Of a stretch of DNA of 64,000 nucleotides, positions 49,301 through 61,350 are shown one piece after another. Below the pieces are notes generated by a model, which was not told the DNA's origin, did not search any database, and saw only the letters and a program-made list of their open reading frames with translations. The position numbers and the translations under genes are program-made. How positions within the stretch are numbered: the stretch's first letter is position 1; each line of letters begins with the position of its first letter. Source of the DNA: Diogma glabrata (Eukaryota > Arthropoda > Insecta > Diptera > Cylindrotomidae); contig OY856186.1 in NCBI GenBank assembly GCA_963693315.1, forward strand, positions 234,531,736-234,595,735. The letters are read 5' to 3'.

Positions 49301-50450
49301 CTCAGCTATGCCAGCAAAGACATAATAAAACAAGGTTCGATGTTAAAATTTGATCATGAACAATTCGTATAGAACGCTTTTGAACAGAATCTTAAGGATG
49401 AAAACAGATTGAGCGCCCCATATTTGACAACAATACTCCAAACAAGGACAAATAGAGAACTAATAAATGTGGAGTAATGGATACGGAGTGAAATATTTTT
49501 TACAGACTTACACTGAAAAAAACATGCCCTATTTCCAATCGAAATGAAATTGTCTCAACCTCACCATGCGGTCACGTATGGCGAATCAAACTACGAAATT
49601 GCTTCAACAACTCTACAATTATAGATCGATGAAGTTGAGACAATCACACGAAATATTTATGCGAAAATAAAATATAGTTCAATTAATCTCAAATACTTAA
49701 ACTTTAAAATGATAAATTCATGATATAAGGCCAAAGAAATTTTTTTCAGGGAAATAGTTATTAGCTTTATTCAACTATACTGTTATATTGGATATAACAC
49801 TTTATGTTTTAAATAAACCTTATTCTGTTGTTAGGAAAATGTTATCGTGTAATTGTCCCAATCACAGTGAAATTGTTTGCAAATAATTTTTCATTGCATG
49901 AATAATCAACTGCCAACTTCGAGATCAGGTTGTCATGAACTTCAATTTTTTTTTTCAGTGTACATATTGTGATTCCCAATAATCGAATGCTTTCACATAC
50001 GTCTATTTGTTCGTCATACACACTAATTAAAATGTCGTTGGGAAAGTCGGTTTTTGATCTGAAAACGATCAATAGCTGTGTTTTGGTAAAATTGACCAGA
50101 TTGTTGTCAATTGGCGATTGGTTTTTATGTCTTCTTTTACATTTAGGGCATTTAGGCAGTGTCTCTCTGGGGTAGGATTTATTTGTTCATTCATTTTATC
50201 CTTTGGAGATAAAGGAACGAATGATTTGTGCAGTATACTATCATTTGTAAAACTGTTTATTGGATTACTGGTGATTTTCAACAGTTTATTGATATAAATT
50301 AAAAATAAAGTGTGGACAAAACCTGAGCCTTGGGGTACACCAGCTTTAAATAATTTAGAGTCTAAAGCTAAGAAGGCTAAGCTTCCAAGGCTCAAGTTTC
50401 TACTGAATCTAAATTTTAGACTCATTAGAAAAGTCATATATCCATATCCA
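49301..50450 (-). pseudogene. CR1/L2-like LINE fragment with nested MITE
   Basis: Minus-strand fragment parallel to 43200-43900: the C-terminal start (49300-49500), then the RT part (49963-50450) with IRLLGI, KLLKITSNPINSFTNDS (FADD mutated to FTND) and GVPQGSG. It is interrupted by a MITE at 49509-49962 and heavily decayed. Confidence 0.75.
49509..49962. mobile_element. 454-bp MITE nested in LINE relic
   Basis: Left end tacactgaaaaaaa and right end tttttttttcagtgta are inverted repeats. The flanking DNA on both sides is LINE, so this is a later insertion. The interior has no gene. Confidence 0.75.
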
Positions 50451-50468
50451 TACCGAAACTAGCCTTTA

Positions 50469-52751
50469 TAGTCCAGTAAATAAAGGTCGAAAAAGATCAA
50501 AAGCTCGCAAAAATCCTGTCACGGACGGGACCTGGCGGAAATTGTTGGTCTTACCGAGTACTTTGACGTGAGAAAAATTACCTTGGGGTTCCGATCCTGT
50601 GAGCCTGGAAAATGGCCCTCAAAGTGTCAGAAGTAGTTTCCGGGCCATTTCTCCGGAAATATGGCAGTTAGGGCATTCCTGTTTAGCCAGAAATAAAGGT
50701 GAGCTAATTATCTACAGAAATGGTCCTGTTCATTTTTTTCGCAACATTGATACTTTTTGCAAAAACGGGTAGTGAAAAATTGTCAAATTTGAGACCATGA
50801 AAAAACGCCAGATTCTCATCAAATTTGAGAACTGAGGGCTTGGAAATACCCACAGCTCCATGTTTTGGCCTGAAAAATTTGACCTGCAAATGACAATGGC
50901 TTTCTCGTTGTATTTGCGAAATTATCGCGGCCATATAGGAGCATAGGAAGGATTAGTCACACACAAATTTAAATTATACATGTACTAATTTGTTATGTCG
51001 CTGTAAATGCGTTATATGTTGTCGATTTCTAATTTAATAATTTATAATAAATGACGTTTTTATTCGCCTACATATTAAAGTGTTACTTTATTACTGTGAT
51101 TTACGGCCTAAAAGTGTCACTTTTTAACTATTTATTTTGTTGTCATAGCTACGTCCAAAAAAGCAAAAAGCATTTGCATTTGTTTAAATTCTATGAAAAA
51201 TAAATTTTTTTATCAAAGCAACCCTTAAATTCAAAATTTCATTATCCAATTAAAATAGTTGTTATCATTTGTTGTCATAGCTACACAATAATTTGAAAAA
51301 AATAATTAATATTTTGTCAAAGGTTACTTGTTCCACATATTTTGATTTTAAAATTTATGAAAATTTATAATTTTAATTTAGAATAAACAAATTTTCTTAA
51401 AATATTTTGCTTGCGGCGAATAAAAAATAGTATATGATGCACGGACGTAAGCTATTTTGGACTTAATGTGGGTGCAAATCTCGGCTAGCGCCTCGACTCC
51501 ACATCCGTCCAAAATCTTTAGCTTTACGTCCTAGCATCATAATGTACTATTGTTGACGATTAATACAATAACAATAACAATATAAGTCCACGAGGGACGC
51601 GTGAAGTCAGTGTGTGTGTGCCATGTGTGCGCGCCTGCGCGGACCGATATTATACACGTAATATACGCGCCGCCACGAGAAGCAGAAAAAAAGAGGAAAT
51701 TATCATAAATAATTTCAGAGAAACTTTTTCAATTTTTTTTTGTGGATTAAAAACAATGACATTATTTATATCAACGGAAAGCTGAGAACCTCAGCTTTAC
51801 TTTTATATAAGTAACAATACCCAAAACATTCCTCGGAAAGAAAAAAAAGTTTCTGAAAAATTTGGCCAGTTTTTTTCCCGTGTGGGCGTAAAATCAACTT
51901 TTAAAGAGCCCGTGAAATTTCTAAACAATTTGAAAAATACGATCGGAAACTAGACATTCTAAGCTACAAATTGGTGTAACTTATGAGGCACTTTAATAGA
52001 CAACAAATCTTTTATTAATGATTTTCCGCGGACTTTCCGAAACTCCATGAAAGTCCTCAAAATGGAAATTAATAAATTCCCTTTTGTTTAAAAGTGCGAG
52101 AAAGCCACTGTGGCAAACTTTTTGAGATGTTTCAAGACCCCCACAGGTACAATAATCAAGAAAGAAACATATAAAAACACAATTTTTAAAAAAAATATGA
52201 ATCAATTTAAAACAGCGTCAGAAAACCGGATAAAAAGAAACTTTGACCGCCGTTTGCACTCGCTTACAAACGTGATAACAGGAATTTTATCACAGGATGT
52301 GACAGGTACGGGTTTTCTCTTTCACATGAATTTTGAATCATCGAAAAATATTGAATTTTGACCGAGTTATCCGCTAATTTGTCCGCCGCTCCTTAGTAAA
52401 TACGTGTAAAGCGGCGTTCTGGCTGCATGATGAAGAGAAAAATGCAGGACAAGGTTCGAGTCCGTTATCTCGGAAACTATCGGGTTTACGATAAAAATGA
52501 ACAGGACCATTTCTGTAGATAATTAGCTCACCTTCATTTCTAGCTAAACAGGAATACCCTAACTGCCATATTTCCGGAGATATGGCCCGGAAACTACTTC
52601 TGACACTTTGAGGGCCATTTTCCAGGCTCACAGGGTCGGAACCCCAAGGTAATTTTGCTCACGTCAAAGTACTCGGTGAGACCAACAATTTCCGCCAGGT
52701 CCCGTCCGCGACAGGATTTTTGCGACCTTTTAACCTTTATTTACTGGACTA
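50469..52751. mobile_element. 2.28-kb TIR element with ~270-bp TIRs
   Basis: The left 50469-50740 and right 52478-52751 arms are inverted copies (tagtccagtaaataaaggt outermost; inner text includes ggtgagctaattatctacag and ttccgggccat). TTA flanks both sides (50466-50468 and 52752-52754), compatible with the 3-bp TWA duplication of PIF/Harbinger elements. The interior has no transposase. It contains a copy of the dispersed repeat (51055-51330) and a CG-rich stretch near 51595-51680. The element ends 76 bp before the TM3 exon. Confidence 0.8.
51055..51330. repeat. Paralogue of the LTR-element target site
   Basis: attcgcctacatattaaagt ... gtcactttttaactatttat tttgttgtcatagctacg matches 29225-29300 joined directly to 37093-37130. 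It therefore represents the pre-insertion state of the repeat the LTR element entered. Confidence 0.8.
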
Positions 52752-52827
52752 TTAACGATAATATTAAGTTTATTTATAAACATAATTTCAAAATGTTACA
52801 AAAACTTTAAAAATTTTTATTTTACAG

Positions 52828-53054
52828 GCGGGTTGTATAGTATTACATTTAGTATTACATTATTTTTTATTAACCAATTATGCATGGATGTTGTGCGAAG
52901 GATTTTACTTACATACAGTATTAGTGACAACATTTATATCAGAGCAAAAGTTAGTTAGATGGTTAATTGTTTTAGGATGGACATCACCAGCTATTGTTTT
53001 AATATTCTATGGATTATTTAGAGGATTGCATGGAGATAAGGATGATACAAAACA
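52828..53054 (+). CDS. Class B GPCR: TM3-TM4 exon
   Basis: 75 codons plus 2 bases, phase 0 in and phase 2 out. Encodes the TM3 start with its conserved cysteine (AGCIVLHLVLHYF), the family hallmark LLTNYAWMLCEGFYLHT (the E of CEGxYLH is the conserved TM3 glutamate), the second intracellular loop ISEQKLVRW, TM4 with LGWTSPAIV (conserved W and P), and the start of extracellular loop 2 (GLHGDKDDTK). Acceptor tttattttacag, donor CA|gtaaag. The codon CA is completed by C from the next exon, giving the histidine before the conserved CW. Confidence 0.93.
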
Positions 53055-53119
53055 GTAAAGAAAAATACTACAGTTTTGAAATGTTAGAACTAATAATGTT
53101 ATTCTTTTGTATAATCTAG

Positions 53120-53293
53120 CTGTTGGTCAGAAAGCATATCATATACAAATATATTAGTTGCACCAGTTTGTTTATCAATGCTACTGAATTTATGTTTTCT
53201 TTGCAATATAGTAAGAGTACTTTTGTTGAAACTCAAAGCACCAGCTGGTCCTGGGAATGCTGGTCCATCAAGAACGATATTACAAGCGTTTAG
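53120..53293 (+). CDS. Class B GPCR: ECL2-TM5 exon
   Basis: 174 bp, phase 2 on both sides, so skippable without a frame shift. Encodes CWSES (the conserved loop-2 cysteine-tryptophan, disulphide partner of the TM3 cysteine), ISYTNILVAPVC, TM5 MLLNLCFLCNIVRVLLLKLK and intracellular loop 3 (APAGPGNAGPSRTILQAF). Acceptor tataatctag and donor AG|gtagaa. The opposite strand carries a longer open frame (53099-53302) that is only a shadow. Skipping this exon would delete TM5. Confidence 0.92.
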   Translation: MLVRKHIIYKYISCTSLFINATEFMFSLQYSKSTFVETQSTSWSWECWSIKNDITSV

Positions 53294-53347
53294 GTAGAAC
53301 AAACACTAAATTAAATTCATAAATAATTTTATTTTTCAATTTTTCAG

Positions 53348-53471
53348 AGCAACACTTTTATTGGTTCCATTATTGGGCCTGCAATATATTTTAACCCCAT
53401 TTCGACCACCGCCTGGACACCCTTGGGCAAAAGTTTATGAAGTGATATCAGCATTAACGGCATCATTTCAA
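53348..53471 (+). CDS. Class B GPCR: TM6-ECL3 exon
   Basis: One base completing the arginine codon (AG|A), then 41 codons: ATLLLVPLLGLQYILTPFRP (TM6 with the family PxxG kink motif), PPGHPWAKVYEV and the TM7 start ISALTASFQ. The text TPFRP-x-x-HPW is characteristic of arthropod calcitonin-like receptors as I remember them. Acceptor atttttcag, donor CAA|gtataa; leaves in phase 0. Confidence 0.92.
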
Positions 53472-53536
53472 GTATAATTTTTATCCAGATTCCAAAAATT
53501 AAAATTCAAACTGTTTTTTGTTTAACATTTTTCTAG

Positions 53537-53659
53537 GGTCTATGGGTAGCAACGTTGTTTTGTTTTTTCAATGGTGAAGTAATTGCACAAGTTCGCCGTA
53601 AATGGGGAACATATTTTTTTCGTCCTCGTACTAATTCTTATACAGCGACACAAGTCTCG
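53537..53659 (+). CDS. Class B GPCR: TM7-helix 8 exon
   Basis: 41 codons, phase 0 both sides: GLWVATLFCFFNGEVIAQVR (second half of TM7 and helix 8 with the invariant FQG split by the intron, and NGEV), RKWGTYFFRPRTNSYTATQV plus S. The SYTATQVS tail matches the S-A-S-Y-T-type tail of calcitonin-receptor-like proteins. Acceptor ttttctag, donor TCG|gtaagt. Confidence 0.92.
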
Positions 53660-54417
53660 GTAAGTACATCTATATAAAACAAAACTCAAAAACACCAACG
53701 AAAAAGTTCACTTAATTTATTTAAAATTAAATATATAAATTTAATTAGAAAAGTATATAACCAGATAACAGACACCAACATTTGCCATTGTTTTACTTTA
53801 AAAAAAAACTTTGTTTGTTTTCGTGTTCCATGCGATGGAGTTATATTGTATTATGTTGTAACATTGCAATTTATTTCCCAACACACTGATTGTTATTTTA
53901 AATTTATTCTCATTTTGTTTTTTTTTTCATACAAAAACAAGATGAACATTTTTTTATGGTTACCATGAGCTTCCTATTGAACGTTCAGTGGATATATTTT
54001 TTGTTATATTTTTATTTTATCTCTATTATTTTTTTACTTAATTTCCCTGGGACGGATATTCTAACAGTCTAACACAAAAGAAATAGTAAATTTGTAATTT
54101 AATTTAGGGTAATTTCTGATTTATTTCTAACAAAATGATTATAATGAAGGAAATTAGGAAAACGTTAATTATTACTTTAGCAAATAAACGTTGAGTTAGA
54201 ACTAATTTTTACCTAAATTTAATTAAATATTAGCTTCAACATTTGTGTAATTATCCTTTGAAAAAATATTACATTTTTTTCGAACTTGGAATGATAAAAG
54301 ACCAAAAAAGTAGGTCAACTGAAAATAAAATAAGTTCGCCGACGGTGCCGTAAATGTAAACTAACAATTTAAATATTTAAAATATGAATATGAAAACTCC
54401 CAGATCTGAGATATGAA

Positions 54418-55903
54418 AACTTCGGTTTTGGTTACGGATTTTGATATAGTTTTTGGCATACAACTTTTATGAGGACATTGTTTTTAGTTTTGGGCAGCGA
54501 TGTATAACAAACATAAAACTCTTTGTTAAAGTAGTACATGTATTTTTTTATCTCTGTTTAGAAATTTATTAAAAAACTAACACATCAATACGTTGCCGCA
54601 AAATTATAACAGATCATAAATTAACATAATTCAGTGAAAAGAGATACAATCAGCAAACTACTCAAAAACCTCTCCATTTAGCGTTTCGAGAAAATATTAC
54701 AAAATCAAAAATGAATATTTCTCTCAAAATTCCAAAAATGTTGTAAAAATTAAATAAAATCAAAATTTAAAGTTTTTCTAAAATTCTGAAAATATTGCAA
54801 AAATTATAATAGTATCAAAAATTGAAACTTTTTTCAACATTCCGAAAATTATAATAAAATCAAAAATTTTTCAAAATTCTAAAAATATTCCAAAAATTCA
54901 TACAAAATCAAAAATTGAAAGTTTTTGCAAAATTCTATAATATAAATATATAAAATTCAAAATTCACAAATTCGAAAATTCTATTTCTTTTCAAAATTCT
55001 AAAAATATTGCAAAAATTATAACAAAATCAAAAATTAAAACTCTTCCAAAAATTTTAAAAATATTGCAAAAATTACTACAAAATCAAAAATACAAACAAT
55101 TTTCAAAGTTCCAAAGATATTCCAAAAACTATGACAAATTCAAAAAATCCCATGTCCAATTTCATGCTCATTACATTTCATGTCATACAAATAATTAAAT
55201 TTTTTTTTTCCAAAAAATTGGCTAAAAAAATAAATGGAAATCATTTTTTTGACACATAATTGACAATATTTTTTTGAAAAACTTATAATGCAATAAAATT
55301 CTCAATAATAATAATTTCATTTTTAACTACATTTAACATTTCATACAAACAATTAATTTTTTTTCCCAAAAAACTAAATGAAAATCTTTCTTTTGACACA
55401 CTTGACAACATTCTTTTAACAAACTTATAATACCATAAATAATAAAATAACTTATAATGCCATAAATAATAAAATTTCATGTCATACAAATAATTAATTT
55501 CATTTTTTCCCAAAAAATTGTGTAAACAAAATGAAAATCATTCTTTTGACACACTTGACAACATTTTTTTGACAAACTTATAATGCAATAATCTATATTT
55601 TGGATCCACATAGCAATCCCGACCATCAAGATTTCTCCAAATTTAATGTTCCTACTCAGCTATCGAACGCATCGTCCTTTCCGCTCTTACCATTGAATAT
55701 ACCTATTTTAGAAAGAAACATTTTTGAATTTTTTTTCTAGATTTCGTTGGTTGTGACGGCCGGCCGGCAGACAAACTTACATTTTTTTTGGCTTTTTTAG
55801 AATCTGTAGGTCCTAAAACGTCGAGAAATAATAAAAAAAGTGGGGGTAAGAATTTCACTTTTGGCTCATGAATTCAATACTTTGGTTTTTTCAAAACCGA
55901 AGT
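54418..55903. mobile_element. Dispersed TIR element with ~145-bp internal tandem, copy 2
   Basis: Left end acttcggttttggttacgg; right end tcaaaaccgaagt. Same block order as copy 1 at 40075-42790, but without the Helitron and with about three tandem units (words near 55228, 55383 and 55534). The last block has gttgtgacggccggccggca. Confidence 0.8.
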
Positions 55904-56275
55904 AATAGTTTGTTGGTATTAATACATTAATATTTTTCTTTGAAAGTATAAAGTAACAGCATATATTTGTCAAAATGCGCACTATTGTTAATTGTTGTGT
56001 CTTTTGTGACTTACTTTTGCGACTTTGACCTTTTACAGTCAATTGTCGTCCCGGTTTATCTAATAACAATAAGTCAAACTGAATCGATTGTACAAAGCAA
56101 ATTTTTGAAAACTATCTCAAACTATTTTTTTTAACAGTTAATTTTTGAAATATTTTATCTCAATTTGAATTTACAAACACGAATATACAAATACAAATCC
56201 TGTAAAGGGCTCTGTAATTTCTGAGCAAGAAGTAGCTTCAAGTATTTAAATATTTCAAAAATTATGGGAAAATTT

Positions 56276-56294
56276 GGGAGGGGGGGAGGTGGGG
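56276..56294 (+). other. G-rich tract, possible G-quadruplex
   Basis: gggagggggggaggtgggg within otherwise AT-rich intron, on the sense strand of the receptor gene. Confidence 0.35.
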
Positions 56295-56849
56295 TTCATG
56301 TAAAACTATATCAAAAATCGCAATATTATTTCAAATAAGTGTTCTTTCAAACGATACCCTAGTTATTTGGGTTACAATTCATTTTTTATTCTTTCTCAAA
56401 TTACAGAAATATATTTATTTGACACATCCCTAAAGTTTTCGTTAAAATCTTACTAAACTTACTGTCTCGGATCCCATTCATCTAGCATCCAACCGATCGC
56501 CATAACCAATTTTTAGCGTGTATGCAGTGAATCCACATCTGTCAAATCAAATTTTTCGGTTTTTCAGAGAATAATATCTGAAAAACCTAAATTTCTTCCC
56601 ATAGTCGTAACTTTTTCATTTGATTTAAAATTGTACAATTATTGCCAGTTTTTTTAAATCTACAACAAAAAAAACCTACACAAAACATTTTTGATTTTGT
56701 TATAACCAAACATAGTTTTTGGAAAGTTCATCAATCAAAAATAAATCTTCCAACAGTTAAAAATTTGTGTCAGCAAATTTTTTTAATACACTTTGAGAAT
56801 AATTACATAACTTAAATATTTCTTCATTTATTCTTCATTATTTTATCTT

Positions 56850-57395
56850 CGAGTGTAACAACCCCGCGTACTCCAGTCCCTGTTATTGACATACGAGCTA
56901 ACGTGAGATATCACACAACACTGGCAATAGTAGTGAGATATCACTAGCCAAGGCGGATGAACTCTATTCAGTTAACGGTAGCACCCTCAATCTTAGTTAT
57001 GATGCATTCCTTGATGATGCCATGTTATTGCTTACTCAAAAAATCAAACCTTCTTATAACTCTTTGTATGGGCTTTAATCTATGAGAAACGAAGTGCGTC
57101 GTATGATCAAGGAATATGCCACTAGCTGGATTATTGGCAACCACATTTTAGTTTTGTTCCTGCAAATTGTGAAAACAAATTTCTGTTTATCTTTTATTTT
57201 ATCAGTATTTTTTCTATCTTATCATTGGCCTGTATCATATTTTATATGTGAAAGGATTTATGGTTCAGTTATTCCTTCTATGAAAATATATAAAAAAAAA
57301 AAAATTGCGTCCGTGTTGATGGACGCATAATGTGGTGGGACCGTGCTCATTATAGGTTTTTATGTGTTGTGATACACATTGTAATTTCTACTACA
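56850..57395. repeat. Dispersed ~560-bp repeat, copy B (inverted)
   Basis: Complement of 48590-49165: actccagtccctgttattga, tagctggattattggcaacc and a LINE-type end atgtgttgtgatacac. The 82-codon plus-strand frame 57082-57330 is a chance product of the repeat. Confidence 0.75.
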
Positions 57396-57960
57396 CAACA
57401 CAACACAAACACTTCTTTGTCCTTTATATAATTTTTGACATACACAATCACTAGAAATAACTCAATAAATTTAAATTACTCATTCATTTTATAAAAATTA
57501 GCTTAACTATGAAGAAAACGTTTAATGTTTTGTAAGGTATTGAACTTTTAAATACATATAATTATTGAAACAGTAAAATCCTAAGCTATACCAAACGAAT
57601 TTTTATTGGGAAATCTCTTAATCCTTTTCAAATAATATTTTAAAAAACTCTAAATCCCACATTAATTTAAAATTTTAAAATCATTTTAATTTCCCCATAT
57701 CATCTCAATTCACGTCAAACCATTTCCATATATCATTTCAATAAACAATTCTATACAAACGAAAATATTCTCCTGTACAACTATAGACAATTCCATTCTA
57801 ACTTTTATAAATCGAATAACCGTATTATAGTTTACATTTAATATTATGACTTAGCTTTACATAATAAATTTTTTTTATTATTTATGTATACAGAAACATG
57901 TATTATTAATTGACATTGAGTGACGCAACAAAGTAATTAACTGAAAAAATCTAAAAAATT

Positions 57961-58565
57961 GGTGCGTTTTGAAATTAACCACTGTTTACTATAAGGTAAT
58001 AATGTCACTAATTGTCATAGTTAAAATAGTGACGTCAAATATTGAATTAAAATTTCCATATTAGAGCTATCAAAGTTCAATTTTCAAAGTCAAAAACAGT
58101 CAATAATTCAAAATGAATAAAAACAAATGCTAATTACTATAAATAACCGAAAAATTTATTGTATGTTTTTTATTTCTATAATTTATTTTTGAGTCTTCAG
58201 ATTCCAATGTAGCTTACTAACACATTTCACTAAACAAAATTAAATACTTAGTATGTAATTACAGTAATTAAAATTTTTTTTATTATAAAAAATTATAATG
58301 TGTTTTATAAATCGGTTTTAAATGATTTTAAATGTTTATAGTTATAAGTTTTGACATTAGAACCTTAACAAACTCTACTCTCGACTCCAGTTAAAAAATG
58401 TTAAATTAGTGACGTTACACTATACCATGACATTTTAACTTTACAGTTTTGAAACGACAGTACATCTATCGTTCAGTGAGTTTTTACTTGGTGGTTAATT
58501 ATGGAACGACATTTGGTAGAGTAAACATAGCCGCGGTTAACTATAGGTAATTTCAAAACGCATCC
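57961..58565. mobile_element. ~605-bp TIR element (MITE)
   Basis: The left end ggtgcgttttgaaattaacc is complementary to the right end ggtaatttcaaaacgcatcc with one indel. Inner words ataaggtaat and gttaactatagg also pair. No coding content. Confidence 0.7.
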
Positions 58566-60839
58566 TTATAACACGCATAAAAGTTTTTATATTATAAAGC
58601 TAACATTGATTATTTTAATTTAAAGGTCCGAACCCAAGATATAGCAAATCATTAGAGAATTTGTTTAGTTATGAATATTTTTGTTCTAGAATAAAACTCG
58701 TAATTGGTCAGTTGTTACAGTTTCTTGGCATTTTAAATTAAAAATTGTTTTTAATTTATATAAGAAAAAGTTTGTGGTAGTAAATATCAAAATGGACATA
58801 TATTTTTGTATTTACGTTCTTTCTATATTTATATCAACTCTAATACAATACCATACCTGGCTCGCTAAAACGATATTTTTTAAAGTTTAAATAAAGGACT
58901 TGAAATATAAAATCAGTTGATGTGTAACTCAACAATATTAAATTTATTGCTTTTTCTTAAAAATAAAGCTTGTAATGGAATCTATGTGACGAAGCACTTT
59001 GTTATTAGTATTGTCAATTTGTTCAAAGTGTATATTGTTTTTTGTCTGCTTGTTTTTTATGTGTTTATCTAATGCGTTTAATTCGTAATTCCTACAAAAA
59101 AGTGATTTAAAGTAAAATGCTCTTTCAGAAGTATTACAATCGCTAGTTAATGGTTGTCTTACTAAAGCTACCTCACTTTACAAATCTGACCTGTTTTATC
59201 CATAAGCTTCATCACGGTTCTTCAATTCACAAGACCTCTAATGTAAACTACAAATCTTTTTTGACTGATTTTAATACAAACTTACATCAGTTAACAGTAC
59301 TAGGGTAGTATGGCCAGTTGGACAAAAATTCATTATATGCCAACAAGCATTATCATTTTCGAACAAAAAATTTTGTCACTGTATTTCACAACCAAATTGG
59401 CGTATACTTTCACTTAGTAAATGTATCTGTAAATTTTGAGTAAAAAAACATCACTTGTATCGTTGTTATTCTTTCACCAACCGCCAATTTATTGCACTAT
59501 TCTTCAACTAGAATATTCTTTTTTTTAATTTCTTTTAATAGGACTAAAGCTTTAATTTAACAATTCATTGTTATTTCGCAATTCGTTTACACTATTCCGC
59601 GTTCCGTATGCAATTGTTTTGTGTTTTGGAAATCATGCGAGGTATTAGTCATATGTGTGTGTAAGCATCTCGTTTTGAAACCTGCGCTTCTGCAGAAAAT
59701 TCGTTATGATAACCGGTTACCAGTAGATTCATAATCTGTATGAGTGGAAATAGTGCACACGATTTTCCATTGACAACTTTTTTATAAGGCAGATCATACG
59801 ATGTTAGGTGCTTGAGAGGAACGGTTCTGTTTGCTATTTGGTCACATTTGGTGCATGTAAATCTATCGCAATATTTTCTTGAGAATAACAGTGAAAATAA
59901 TCTTATATTTTGTAAACTGGAACATTATATCCATCAAGGTTGACTAAGCCTGGAAACGTTAAAAATAACACCTAGTTTCTTGCTCCTGCTTTTCTAACAA
60001 AATCATGATTTTGGTTACAACAATTTTTCGAACGTTCTAATTTATTCTATACATTTTTAAATGCGGGGAGTGGGGACTTACTTTAAGTAAGCCATTTGGT
60101 CGTTCAGTACCCATCCTTAGAACATGTTAAATTTTAATCTTCATGCTTTCTAAGCGACGAATTGCCGTTAGCATATTTTCAGCAATATTGCAGCGGCCAT
60201 TCAGAGTAGTCTGGCTTCGAACATATCTTAAAGCTACGGCTATGTCCTAATTTCTGTAAGCGCAGTTCTAGTTCTACTTCTAGTTTCAAAAAGGCAATCT
60301 CAACTTTGTTGCAAGATCAAATATGGCAAATCGAACCCGAAAATTAATTCATCAACCGCACAGGGTAGAATGGTGCAGTAGTTGAGCGAAGTTAATGTGA
60401 AAATTAAAACCCTAACTCTTATCTCGATGCTATTACAAATGAGTCACTTAAAATGCAGGTTTCATTATGAACAAGCAATCTCTGTGACGACTTATAATAA
60501 AAGGGATAAGAGTTCACAGAATTAGCATTTGCCATCCATAAGCAAAATAGTCTCGATAGCGAAACGTGTAATCGTCCTGATAGCGAAACGTAATCATCCT
60601 GATTTTTTAAGTCGGCGCGAGAACTGCCTCGGGTAGCTGGGTCTTAGATAAACGAGAAAACGAAATTTAAGCTAGAGTGAGTAAATTGGGCATCGTCCAA
60701 TATTCAAGAATAGGACATGCTTCGCTGCTACAATTGTCAAAACGCATGCAGTTCGACGTGTAGTCACTGCTCTCAATAATTGGTCCCTGTTCAAGAACCG
60801 GTTCAAGTAGCATTAAACTAAATGACCACAAAGTGGACT

Positions 60840-61350
60840 TTATAAATTTAACCTGCAAGCATGAAAAATTGGTATTCTTCCTCTAAAAGAAAAGCTAAAT
60901 CGAGCACTCAGTCTCTATCCACATGGATGGTAAACACAACCAGATACCTTGGTATCAACTTGGTTGACAGGCTTGCAGTTTCAAGTCTCATAAGCTTCAA
61001 GTCAAAGTCTCTCTTTTATAGTTTGACAAACTTCTTGCTTCATGCCAGAGCTTCAGTATTCGCCCATCCCTTTCCGGTTCAAATAACAAAGTGTATAACT
61101 GTAGCCTTTCAGCGTGTTTTTTGTTACAGAGTCTCGCATATTTGGAATTCGTTACCTGCAACCAACGCAAGTCCCTGATAATTTTAGTCCTCAAAATTTT
61201 AAAATCAATGTTCATAAATTCCTCAGGGAAATGAAATGTTAGTATTTAATCCTAATCTTAGCTGGCATAGTATCCTCGAATATTCAGAGACGTTAATTTT
61301 TAATTTATTATAATTAACACTAAACTTAAACATGCTTAGCTTCACATAAA
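60840..61350 (+). pseudogene. CR1/L2-like LINE 3' end
   Basis: The frame 60861-61178 ends FQRVFCYRVSHIWNSLPATN, continued after a shift by DNFSPQNFKINVHKFLREMK. This is the C-terminus of the LINE family also seen at 15900-16060. The 3' tail (agacgttaatttttaattta, then aattaacactaaac) matches 16100-16135. Confidence 0.75.

Larger units (their letters stand above)
22224..52827 (+). other. Giant receptor intron (30.6 kb)
   Basis: Starts gtaagt and ends tttttattttacag. It separates TM2 from TM3 coding and is packed with the mobile elements listed individually below. The neighbouring introns in the TM3-TM7 cluster are only 54-65 bp, so the size comes from transposon accumulation. Confidence 0.85.

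Noticed and set aside
53099..53302. 67-codon minus-strand ORF (NIVLDGPAFPGPAGALSFN)
   Set aside because: Exactly antisense to the receptor TM5 exon 53120-53293, which fits splice sites, phases and class B motifs.
57082..57330. 82-codon ORF with hydrophobic stretch
   Set aside because: Lies within the complement of a dispersed repeat found at 48590-49165 where the frame is not preserved.
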